Of a stretch of DNA of 64,000 bases, positions 42,908 through 52,799 are shown piece after piece (positions within the stretch are counted from its first letter, which is position 1; every line of letters starts with the position of its first letter). The notes below the pieces were generated by a model that was not told where the DNA came from, did not search any database, and saw nothing but the letters and a program-made list of their open reading frames with translations. The stretch lies in NCBI GenBank assembly GCA_963854735.1, contig OY978104.1, positions 992,001-1,056,000 on the forward strand, given 5' to 3'. This stretch comes from Marvania coccoides (taxonomy: Eukaryota; Chlorophyta; Trebouxiophyceae; Chlorellales; Chlorellaceae). Made by a program: the position numbers and the translations under genes.

Positions 42908-45743
42908 ATGGATTTAAACACCACTCCAACATCATCTCACCCCTCATCCCCCAGCCGGCCCCTCCCGCTGTGGCAGACCCTCAGCAGCTCGTTTTCGTTG
43001 CAGCGGCGCGGGGGAGACGAGCCCAAGTCCGAGCCAGCGCGCTACTCCAGCTCCAGGGGTCTCACCACGCCGCTGCCGCCCCTCTCGGTCTTCGATCGCA
43101 ACCCTCAGGTACTTTGAACATTAAAATTGCTGATTTTATCCAGGAATAACAAGAGTTTACAGAGGTTGCAGATTTACACCCTGCTGATCAGTTTTAGTTA
43201 TGTACAAGGGGGGATTTATTATTGACTGTTTTTTCAGACCCCCGATTCTCACGAGCTCCACAACTGTTTTTTCCTCTGCCTCGCCAGATTGTGGTGGGCG
43301 TGCTGCTGAAGAACGTCGGCCTGGCATGGCGCCCCAGACTCTTCGTCCTGCAAGAAGGCGTTCTCAAGTACTACAAAGCGAGTTTAAATTTTTTTTTTGG
43401 TCTGTTCACCGGAGAGGCCATGGACCTCATTTGAATGGGCACAGATAGTTATTTACGTTGCATCACGATTTGCCCTACAGGTGTATGGCCCCAATGCTGT
43501 CAATGTGTACCAGGTGCTGGAGAGTTTGCGGCAGCAGGGCGAAATTTTCACCGTTGGCGCTGAAGTCAGCGTCCTAGAGGCTGAATCAGCGCCCAAAACC
43601 CGCAGTGTTGGCCCCCGAACGAGCGTGTCGCCCTCTCCGCTCCCGCCTGCGCGCATGGAGGTGCACATGCAGGTCGGCAGTGTGCGGGAGTCGGGCGCAG
43701 ACGGGAGGAAGATGTACGTGCACAGCGGCACCTCAACACTCACCCTGAGGGCAGAGACGCAGTGAGTTAACACTGTTCTTTAACCTCGCTTTATTAGCTC
43801 TTTAACGAACACAACGAAAGGGGATTTGAATATAAAAACAATGTCGTAATAAAATATCAAACGAATCTATTTTTTTGATATGCACCTCTCAAAACTCGCT
43901 TCTTTCGCGCAGAGACGACCGGTGGGTGTGGGTGCAAGCGCTGCGCGTGGCCAAGGGCGCCTGGGACGGGCTGACCCCCGTCGCAGCCAGCGCCCTGCGC
44001 CGCACGTTCACCCCCGCTGCAGCGCAGCTAGCGGGGCAGGAAGGCTCGCATGCTTCACGGCTTGCGGAGGCCCGCCGCCGGCTGGCCGAGCTGGGAGCAA
44101 GCGCTGCCGCCGTCAATTACGTCATGCAGCTGCTGGAAGAGGAGCATGGGCGGATTTTAGAAGTCGCTGAGGCTGGGGAAGCCAAGCGACGGGCGCTGCT
44201 GGAGGTTGTGTACCAGCTGGAGGACGAGAAGCGGCAGCTGGAGACAGCACTCGTGGTGGAGGGACAGACCCGCTCCCGGCCTGCAGCGGCTTCTTCTTCC
44301 TCACCAGAGGAAGACGGCAGCGGCAGAGCGGAAGTCGACGGCAGCATGGCTGGCGATGGAGAGGAAGGGGAGTCTGGGGCGGAGGAGGAAGACGAGTTCT
44401 TTGAGTGCGAAGCCATGAGCATCCACAGCAGGTCCTCCAGCGCCGCAGATTTGGCTTCTTTGGACGAATTACCGCCACCACCGTCGCAGCAGCTAGAGTC
44501 GCCGCCGTCCTCGCCGACTCCCCCTGGCCCGGATTGGCTGGCAACGGAGCCTGACCCTCCGCCCCGCCGCGACCGCCTCCCACCGCCGCAGCAAAAGGAG
44601 CGCAGTGTGTCGCTGTGGTCGCTGATCAAGGAAATGGTGGGCAAAGATCTCACGCGCGTCTGCCTGCCGGTGTACTTCAACGAGCCCCTCTCCGCGCTCC
44701 AAAAGAGCGCTGAGGACCTGGAGTACAGCGAGCTCTTAGACCAGGCGGTTTCCTACCCCCCTGGGTCAATAGAACGGCTGCTGCATGTGACGGCGTTTGC
44801 GGTGTCTGCCTACTCTTCCACCGTGGGCCGCACCGCCAAGCCGTTCAACCCGCTGCTGGGGGAGACCTACGAGATGGTGTACCCTGAGAAGGGCTTCCGG
44901 TTCGTGGCTGAGAAGGTGAGCCACCACCCCACGATCATCGCTGCCGCCGCCGAGGGGCGAGGGTGGCGAATGGCGGCGGATGCGGAGGTGAAATCGCGGT
45001 TCTGGGGGCGCAGCATCGAGCTGCGACCAGAGGGCGTGCTGCGGCTGGATTTTGACGACGGGGACAGCTACGCTTGGAACAAGGTGACAACGTCGATAAA
45101 CAATTTGGTGTTGGGGAAAATTTACATCGACCACGGGGGTATTATGAAGGTGCGGAACCTGGTGGAAGGGGGGCTGGCAGCCCGGGTGCGGTTCAAGGAG
45201 ACGGGGATGTTGTTTGATAAAGATCCGCGACAAGTGAGAGGGTTTTTGGAGCGGGACGGGCAGCGCCTGGACCGGCCCGTGCTGCACGGGCACTGGGACG
45301 ACGCGCTGTTCGCGGAGACGGAGAGTGGGCACACGGTAGAGCTGTGGCGCAAATCTCCCCCGCCGCCAGACCCAACGCGATACAATCTGACTGGATTTTC
45401 GATACAGCTGAATGAGTTGACGCCGGGGCTGAGGGAGATGGTGGCGCCCACCGACTGCCGGTTGCGCCCCGACCAGGCGTACACCGAGCAGGGGATGTGG
45501 GACGAGGCCAACATGGAGAAGCAGCGGCTTGAGCACAAGCAGCGGGCGGCGCGGAAGGCTGCCGATGCTGGAGAGCCGCTGAGGCCGCGGTGGTTTGAGG
45601 TGCTGCCGGCGGCGCACGAGGGCAAGCGACGCGGCCCCAACGCACTTGCGTTCAAATACAAAGGCGGGTACTGGGAGGCGCGGGCCCGGGGGAGCTGGGA
45701 GGGGTGCCGGGACATTTTTGGGCCGCACGTGCACGAGGCGTGA
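42908..45743 (+). CDS. Oxysterol-binding protein-related protein (PH + ORD)
   Basis: Lipid-transfer protein that exchanges sterol or PI4P between membranes. Exons 42908-43108, 43288-43377, 43481-43761 and 43913-45743 give 800 residues. Intron 2 has a GC-AG boundary (GCGAGT donor after YYK). A PH domain is split over exons 2-4: VVGVLLKNVGLAWRPRLFVL then DDRWVWVQALRVAK. A coiled coil follows (NYVMQLLEEEHGRILEVAE). An acidic linker has a possible FFAT-like core, DEFFECEA. The lipid-binding ORD has VCLPVYFNEPLSALQ, the fingerprint EKVSHHPTII (about residues 523-532), FNPLLGETYEM and SINNLVLGKIYIDHGG. It ends normally at WEARARGSWEGCRDIF. Confidence 0.9.
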
Positions 45744-46456
45744 TGGGTGGGCACTGTGCACTAACTTTGCAGCTTTTGTGTGTGAGGAGTGTTAATTTTG
45801 AATTTCAGTGTTTTTCGCTCTCTCTCTCTCTCTCTCTCTCTCAGTTTTTCTATTATTATTTAAACAATTCCATGCCTCCAGTTCATTCGCTCTACTGCAG
45901 TCTATTGCCATCCATAAATTCCCCTGCACCCATCAGCTGAGAAGAGACGTTGGTTTGTCTCCCGAGTGCGCGGAAAGTAAGAATACAAGAAACTCTAGTA
46001 TTCGATCTGCCCTTGGGAACCCCGGCAGCGGAATGGGTCTGGGAATTTACAAGCAAGAAGAACGTTCTCTCTCACGTAGCATAAACACACCACCGTGTTA
46101 CATCATCTCAGCCGGAGCTTTATATAATATGCATAGAAAATCACCCTTTACAGTATTCGCGATGGGTAAGACAAGAGCAAAACCCACGCTAGTGAGAGGA
46201 AAAAGTATTGTTTATATTTGTTTCATCAAAAATCAATACACATATTTGTTTGATTTATTGTGCTATTCCATAATGCTAGGTTTAATAAAACTGCGTAATG
46301 ATGCCGGAAGGACGGGGGGAGAGACCGGGGGGATTCGAAAAACAAAATCATGAGTGAGGGGCGGTGCGTTGGGGGATGAAGCGCGCAAAATATCAAACTT
46401 GTTTCAGGTCAAGTCCTAAAAGGAGCTTGCGGGCATTGCACATGCTTGCACTGCGT
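45744..46456. other. Convergent intergenic region
   Basis: 713 bp between the ORP stop and the left collagen-like stop. It holds a CT microsatellite (45818-45842) and AT-rich sequence. From about 46375 to 46445 it is a diverged match to 49989-50060, outside the near-identical inverted repeat. A frame spanning the microsatellite looks like chance. Confidence 0.55.
45818..45842 (+). repeat. (CT)n microsatellite
   Basis: Twelve uninterrupted CT units. Confidence 0.95.
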
Positions 46457-47936
46457 TCAAGGAGCCTGGGGCTCGTCGGGCACATCCACATGGGGCTTGC
46501 CGCCGTGGTGGAACTTGGACTTGCAAGACAGGATCTTGAACTTAGCATTGTAGTAGCAAGTGTACCAGGTGCGGTCGAGCCTGAGCTTGGCGATCTCCAC
46601 TGGCGGGCCCTGCGGTGAGAGAGAATAAAGTGAAGAGGGAGGGGTCAACACGAATGCCACCGTGCAATAAAACCAGCCATGCTCAAGATACAGAAGAAGG
46701 AATAACGAACTTACCTGGGGTCCCTGGATTCCCTGGGGTCCCTCGGGGCCGACATCTCCGGGCTGTAAAAAAACAAAAAACAAACTTGGTTTGGTCAACG
46801 GCATTCTGACCCTGCCTTCTTGACAAGGGTCGGCATCACAACGAAAGAAATTTTAGACTCGCTCTCCAAGAGCGCGTTTCAAGTCAGGAACCAGAGAGCA
46901 AACTAATTTTAATAAGGAAGAGGGCGCAATTTCAACTCACCAATCCCTGGAGGCCTGCAAATTCAAAGGGAAGGAAGGTGGGAAGTGAGCAAGACGGCCA
47001 TAAACATGCACTTGTCCTTCGAGGCATTGCACAAAACGCCTCTCAAGGGACGTCGCCGCCATATGGGCATATGATGTAGTGCAGATGTGTAGCTGGACAA
47101 ATATACAAGATGTTTAGCGGCATCACGGGAAAAGCACTCTCGTGGCCTTTGCTTGCTGAAACCTACCCTGAGGTCCGGGTGGGCCTCTGCAATGCTTCGG
47201 GCACCTGCATGATATTCAATGGAACAATGGAGTGGGATGAAAGAAGAGGGAGGCAAGGGGTGCCGTGAACGGCTCGGCTGTTGGAAGGCTAAACTACGCC
47301 GTGGTTGAAAAGACAAAGTATAGTATGCCACGGCTGTAAATCGTAAGTATGCATCCCTTCGTCTCCCTTACCTGGGGTGGTGGAAGGGCTTCTTCTCGTC
47401 CAACACGGCTTCCGCCTGGGCGTTGGCAGCTGCACGGTAGAAAAAGTACAAAATCGATGAAGTGGGCGTGAATCTTTCGAATGAAGTGAGAAAAGCAAGC
47501 GCGAGGGCCAGAGAAGGGATTGGCGAGGCATGCGATCACCGCGAGATGCAAGTCCGGAGGTGGTTCAGCCGCAATACAGTTTTCGGCTCACCCGAGATGA
47601 AGAGAGCTACGAGCGCCACAAAGACGACGATGCGAGCGTTAAGTGCCATGGCGATGAAAACAGAGCTGGTTGTTTCGGTTTGTTTGTTTTAATTTGAAAT
47701 GGTGCAGTTTGGAGGCTGCGTGGAGTTAGCAGGGGCCCGTGCCACGTAGACAGAGTATGGCCGATATTCGGTATGGCCGGCCGGCCGATATTCCTGTGGT
47801 ATGGCCTATTTTCTTAAGCAAGGGTCCGTTATCCTGATAGGCCGCGTTGCAACAATTGTTGTTGATGCGATGTCGATGACTCCAAGCACACAACAACACA
47901 AATGATAAATTTACATCATGAACATGGTGTGGAATC
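46446..47936 (-). repeat. Large inverted repeat, left arm (1491 bp)
   Basis: Every position x pairs with 96434 minus x in the right arm with no length change. All six exons and introns of the collagen-like gene match. The only difference I found is T at 46473 versus A (same-strand sense) at 49961. Identity stops sharply at 47936 on the inside. Confidence 0.93.
46457..47649 (-). CDS. Small secreted collagen-like protein, copy 1
   Basis: Exons 47592-47649, 47372-47429, 47167-47204, 46941-46954 (14 nt), 46715-46762 and 46457-46609 encode 122 residues. Signal peptide MALNARIVVFVALVALFIS, then a short basic Cys-containing segment (HPRCPKHCR). Next come ten consecutive Gly-X-Y triplets, including GDVGPEGPQGIQGPQGPP, and a C-terminal domain with TWYTCYYNAKFKILSC and His/Lys-rich KFHHGGKPHVDVP. 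It ends DEPQAP where copy 2 has DVPQAP. The Gly-X-Y run is too short for a stable long triple helix but resembles mini-collagens. Function unknown; extracellular matrix or wall is an inference from the signal peptide. Confidence 0.78.
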
Positions 47937-48784
47937 CCTCCTTGCTAGTTCATAAAACGCAATCATATTTGTATCATGCTCTGTTTATATAACCACAAGA
48001 ACCCCTCCACCCCCACCGTAAACGCAATTTAATATTCCTTGTGGCTTGACGAGCTTACAATTCAAATCAGCAACTGCCGATAACAGATAAATATAAAGAA
48101 GAGGCGCCTTTCTCTGCACCCTCCCTGCTGCGGATAGCCTACTCTATATTTTGACCATCTTGCGCGGGTTCTGTGCTGCAACGAGTTTATTTTTAGTACA
48201 TCAAAATCGTGGTGCCACGTCATCATCCGCGGGGATCGCAGCAGTCCCCTCCCAGCTTGCGCTAACCAGCTGTTAAAAAAACCAAATTCATCTCAATAAA
48301 GCATTGAAAAAAAAAACAATAAGGAAGACCCACAAGCTATGGAAAACCAATCATTAACCAATCCCAATTTTCCGATCTCAACGCAGCTGTTGCTTCTAAA
48401 GACACTTGCTTTCAATAAAGGTTGAAATTTAAACGTGTACCACTTATATCACACCTTCTTTCAGGGCTAGCTTGTTCGAGAGACCACGAATGGGGGAGAT
48501 TCCACACCATGTTCATGATGTAAATTTATCATTTGTGTTGTTGTGTGCTTGGAGTCATCGACATCGCATCAACAACAATTGTTGCAACGCGGCCTATCAG
48601 GATAACGGACCCTTGCTTAAGAAAATAGGCCATACCACAGGAATATCGGCCGGCCGGCCATACCGAATATCGGCCATACTCTGTCTACGTGGCACGGGCC
48701 CCTGCTAACTCCACGCAGCCTCCAAACTGCACCATTTCAAATTAAAACAAACAAACCGAAACAACCAGCTCTGTTTTCATCGCC
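47650..48784. promoter_or_regulatory. Shared upstream region of the collagen-like pair
   Basis: 1135 bp between the two start codons: inner parts of both arms (47650-47936 and 48498-48784) plus a 561-bp unique spacer (47937-48497). Each arm carries a mirrored block (47756-47806 and 48628-48678) with GGCCGATATTC twice, TATGGCC three times and the palindrome GGCCGGCCGGCC. These are candidate promoter elements, since both genes must start nearby. The spacer is AT-rich with no gene seen. Confidence 0.5.
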
Positions 48785-49988
48785 ATGGCACTTAACGCTC
48801 GCATCGTCGTCTTTGTGGCGCTCGTAGCTCTCTTCATCTCGGGTGAGCCGAAAACTGTATTGCGGCTGAACCACCTCCGGACTTGCATCTCGCGGTGATC
48901 GCATGCCTCGCCAATCCCTTCTCTGGCCCTCGCGCTTGCTTTTCTCACTTCATTCGAAAGATTCACGCCCACTTCATCGATTTTGTACTTTTTCTACCGT
49001 GCAGCTGCCAACGCCCAGGCGGAAGCCGTGTTGGACGAGAAGAAGCCCTTCCACCACCCCAGGTAAGGGAGACGAAGGGATGCATACTTACGATTTACAG
49101 CCGTGGCATACTATACTTTGTCTTTTCAACCACGGCGTAGTTTAGCCTTCCAACAGCCGAGCCGTTCACGGCACCCCTTGCCTCCCTCTTCTTTCATCCC
49201 ACTCCATTGTTCCATTGAATATCATGCAGGTGCCCGAAGCATTGCAGAGGCCCACCCGGACCTCAGGGTAGGTTTCAGCAAGCAAAGGCCACGAGAGTGC
49301 TTTTCCCGTGATGCCGCTAAACATCTTGTATATTTGTCCAGCTACACATCTGCACTACATCATATGCCCATATGGCGGCGACGTCCCTTGAGAGGCGTTT
49401 TGTGCAATGCCTCGAAGGACAAGTGCATGTTTATGGCCGTCTTGCTCACTTCCCACCTTCCTTCCCTTTGAATTTGCAGGCCTCCAGGGATTGGTGAGTT
49501 GAAATTGCGCCCTCTTCCTTATTAAAATTAGTTTGCTCTCTGGTTCCTGACTTGAAACGCGCTCTTGGAGAGCGAGTCTAAAATTTCTTTCGTTGTGATG
49601 CCGACCCTTGTCAAGAAGGCAGGGTCAGAATGCCGTTGACCAAACCAAGTTTGTTTTTTGTTTTTTTACAGCCCGGAGATGTCGGCCCCGAGGGACCCCA
49701 GGGAATCCAGGGACCCCAGGTAAGTTCGTTATTCCTTCTTCTGTATCTTGAGCATGGCTGGTTTTATTGCACGGTGGCATTCGTGTTGACCCCTCCCTCT
49801 TCACTTTATTCTCTCTCACCGCAGGGCCCGCCAGTGGAGATCGCCAAGCTCAGGCTCGACCGCACCTGGTACACTTGCTACTACAATGCTAAGTTCAAGA
49901 TCCTGTCTTGCAAGTCCAAGTTCCACCACGGCGGCAAGCCCCATGTGGATGTGCCCGACGTGCCCCAGGCTCCTTGAACGCAGTGCAA
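48498..49988 (+). repeat. Large inverted repeat, right arm (1491 bp)
   Basis: Partner of 46446-47936. Mismatches become frequent at and beyond 49989, although weak similarity continues to about 50060. This suggests a recent homogenised tract inside an older duplication. Confidence 0.93.
48785..49977 (+). CDS. Small secreted collagen-like protein, copy 2
   Basis: Exons 48785-48842, 49005-49062, 49230-49267, 49480-49493 (14 nt), 49672-49719 and 49825-49977 encode 122 residues with the same plan as copy 1. All five introns have good GT-AG ends; phases run 1, 2, 1, 0, 0. The Gly-X-Y run starts in exon 3 (RGPPGPQ), crosses the 14-nt exon (LQGL) and ends in exon 6 (GPPVEIAK). The four Cys (two before the collagen stretch, two after) could cross-link chains. 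Downstream DNA differs from copy 1 past 49988, so the two mRNAs have different 3' UTRs. Confidence 0.78.
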
Positions 49989-50262
49989 CCACGTGAAATG
50001 CCCACAACCTCCTTTTCAAGCCCCTGAAGCATTTTCATACTTTGCTCGCTTTACCCGCACCCCACCACTACCTAATTTTGTTTTTTGAACCCCTCTCACG
50101 TGGGTGGGGTTCTCTCACCACGAAAAATAACGACGGGTGATTTTCTCTGCATGATTGTATACATAGCTCAATCTGAGATGATGTAACAAAATGTGTTGAG
50201 TTGAGTTGCGTGAAGGAAGCTCGCAGTCTTACTTTCAGTGCACTCAAAGAGAACGAAGCGTC

Positions 50263-52621
50263 TCAATGATGGGAGGGTAGCACTTTATAAGGATTCATAA
50301 TGCCGGTCGGATCCAGCGCGGCTTTGATGCTGCGCATCACCGCCACGGCCGCAGGCGACTTTGACCGATCGATCACCGCCGCTTTCATCAACCCCACCCC
50401 GTGCTCTGCGCTCACGCTCCCCCTCACCCGCGCAGTCCAGTCGTAAACAAAAGGTTCTATCTGCTCCTGCACCGCCTCATTATACTTTCCCACTGAGATA
50501 TTGAGGTGCAGGTTGCCGTCCCCCAGGTGACCGTACCCCACTACCTTGACTGCGGGAGATTCGGTAGGCAAGCCAGGAACTTTGCCTTGCGGGAACGCTG
50601 CTTCTAGCCGGGTTCGCATTTCCTCTACTAGAGAGTACATTTTGGGGATGGGCATTGATAGATCTGCAGTGCACTCGTGGCCAAAGTGTATTTATAGTCA
50701 AAACCAAATGGTTGATTGAAGGCACAGAGGGAGAGGTTGATCATGCATACAAAGAGGGCCAAGCATGTTTTTTACCCTCAATCTTGACATACCGTATTTG
50801 TAAATGGCGCCCCGCGTGCGCAGCGCCTCGGTGATGCCTTCCCGCAGTCTCCAAAACGACGCAGCCTGCGCCTCATCCTGCGCCACAGCCCCATCTTGCA
50901 CCGCCCCTTCAGCCATCGCCGCCTCCAAAAATGCCTCCAGCTTGGCTGCGTCGTGAGCTTCAACTGAGCCAGAGGTCTCTACCGCTAAGAAAAAGGGCGC
51001 ATTTGAGTCTGGCAAGGGGTCTCTCACCCCTGGCAGGTGCTCCAAGACCATCTCGAGCGAGGCCCGGTCTAAAAACTCAAACCTGCGAGAAAGTGAGATG
51101 AAGAATAAAGTTTGATTAATATAATACCTACCGATAAAAATATTCATGGGTGGTGGTGTTAATAGCTCATTTTCACTGCATTTACATGCATTTTCAATTA
51201 TAGGGATTTATCGGAGAAAATGGGTTGAAGAATGGAAGGGAAAAAAATGCAAGGTACATACGCTGATAGCACCTCGCCTAGTCGCTGCTTGGCCAGCTGC
51301 AGCGCCGCGGTGGCAGCCTCAAAAGAGGGGCACGCAAGGTAGGCCACATGAACTGCCGCAGGTTTTGGTGGGCACAGCAACGCCACCGCGGTCACTATGC
51401 CCAGTGTGCCCTCGCTGCCTATGAAGAGCTGCTTGAGGTCGTACCCGGTGTTGTCTTTGCGCAGCACGCTCAGCAGATCAAGCACAGTGCCATCAGCCAG
51501 CACAGCTTCCAAACCCAATACTGTAGCAAAGAGGACTCCCAGGGCATGGGAAAATAATAAAAATGTATCCCCGAACTGGCGTTCTTAAAATATAGTGTAT
51601 TTTGTAATTAACAGAGCGCTCCCACAAAAGATCAAACTGTTGGTATTGTTTTTGCATGTGCCCAGTCTTATATTGTGCTCCTCACCTGTGCCGTGCAACG
51701 AACCGTACCTCAGCAGTCGCAGCCCGCCTGCATTGGTGGCCACATTTCCCCCGATGTGGCAGCTGCCCTTTGCCCCTAGGTCCAGCGGCACGGTGTGTTC
51801 ATGCTGAGAAAGAAAGGACTCCAGCGCTTCCAGGGTGCACCCGGCCTGAGCGGTGAGCACCCCACTGACGGGGTCAAAGCCCATGATTTTGTCCATTGCC
51901 GCGGTGCTCACGACTACCTCGTCAAACACAGGAACGCTGCAGACGCAAATGCCACAAATTCATTTTTTTCGTTCTTTTTTTTTAATAGTGTTCTGGTCGC
52001 GTGCGGGTTTATTTCTTTAAATAAAGTAGAATTAAAAATTTGGGTCTTTAATTGCTATTCTCTCACTACAGTACCTACCTGCCTCCCACCAGGCCTGTGT
52101 TCCCTCCCTGCGGCACAACCGCCAAGCGGCGAGCGTGGCAGTGAGCCAGCAGCGCAGACACCTGCTCGGTGGTGCGAGGCTTCAAAGCCACGCGACTCTG
52201 CCCCTCGTACTTGCCCATCCAGTCCCTGCAGAAAGGGCAGGACCAAAATAATAGGAGGAGCGACGGGTGAGGAAAACCCAATTTATTGCATTTGCACAGA
52301 AGAGAAGAGCGCGTCTAGGAGCAAATTTAATACGAAGTAACCTCCAAAAAGTATAAAGATCACCCACTTGTTGTAGATTTCCAGGACGTGGGGATCGAGA
52401 ACCACGCCCGCCTCTCCGACAACGCCCTTGAAATAATCAATGTCTGCATCTGAGACCTGCGCGAATCGGGGGTCTCGCTGCACGGTGCGGAGCGACCCCA
52501 ACGCTCGAATTGATTGATTGAGAACGCCAAGCGACGAATTTTGAAAAATCAACAGATCGAATTGGTGAATTTTTGAAAACGCCTGGGCAGCAGCACGCCG
52601 CCCAGTAGACCACAGCGCCAT
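50263..52621 (-). CDS. D2HGDH: D-2-hydroxyglutarate dehydrogenase, mitochondrial
   Basis: FAD enzyme oxidising D-2-hydroxyglutarate to 2-oxoglutarate, passing electrons to ETF. Exons 52368-52621, 52079-52225, 51686-51936, 51262-51520, 50793-51082 and 50263-50663 give 533 residues. The first 45 residues suit a mitochondrial presequence. Marks in order: [16 protein letters not shown], the FAD-binding [84 protein letters not shown] and [10 protein letters not shown]. The His residues of [13 protein letters not shown] and EHG are those used by this family (VAO/FAD-oxidase C-terminal). D-lactate dehydrogenases are the alternative, but the DWMGKY and DLS-P motifs favour D2HGDH. It lies 178 bp past the NELF-A-like stop on the same strand. 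Confidence 0.9.
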
Positions 52622-52799
52622 TGGTGTATTTTTTCAATTAATTAGGGTGCGATAACGGTGCATTTCGAGCGAGTATTCAAGCAGGTTCACCTTCAGGGCG
52701 CCAGCAGGTTGTTCAATATCAAGCCTGCAAAGCACTGCTCTGCGCAGTTCTGTCTCAGCAGCTCTATACTGCGCTTTCTTTACATTAAATAAACCTCCA

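Noticed and set aside
44766..45761. 331-codon minus-strand frame
   Set aside because: Antisense to the lipid-binding domain of the ORP gene; His/Arg/Pro-rich with no motif.
45808..46353. 181-codon frame through the CT microsatellite
   Set aside because: It starts in (CT)n giving Leu/Ser repeats, has no domain, and lies in a convergent 3' region.
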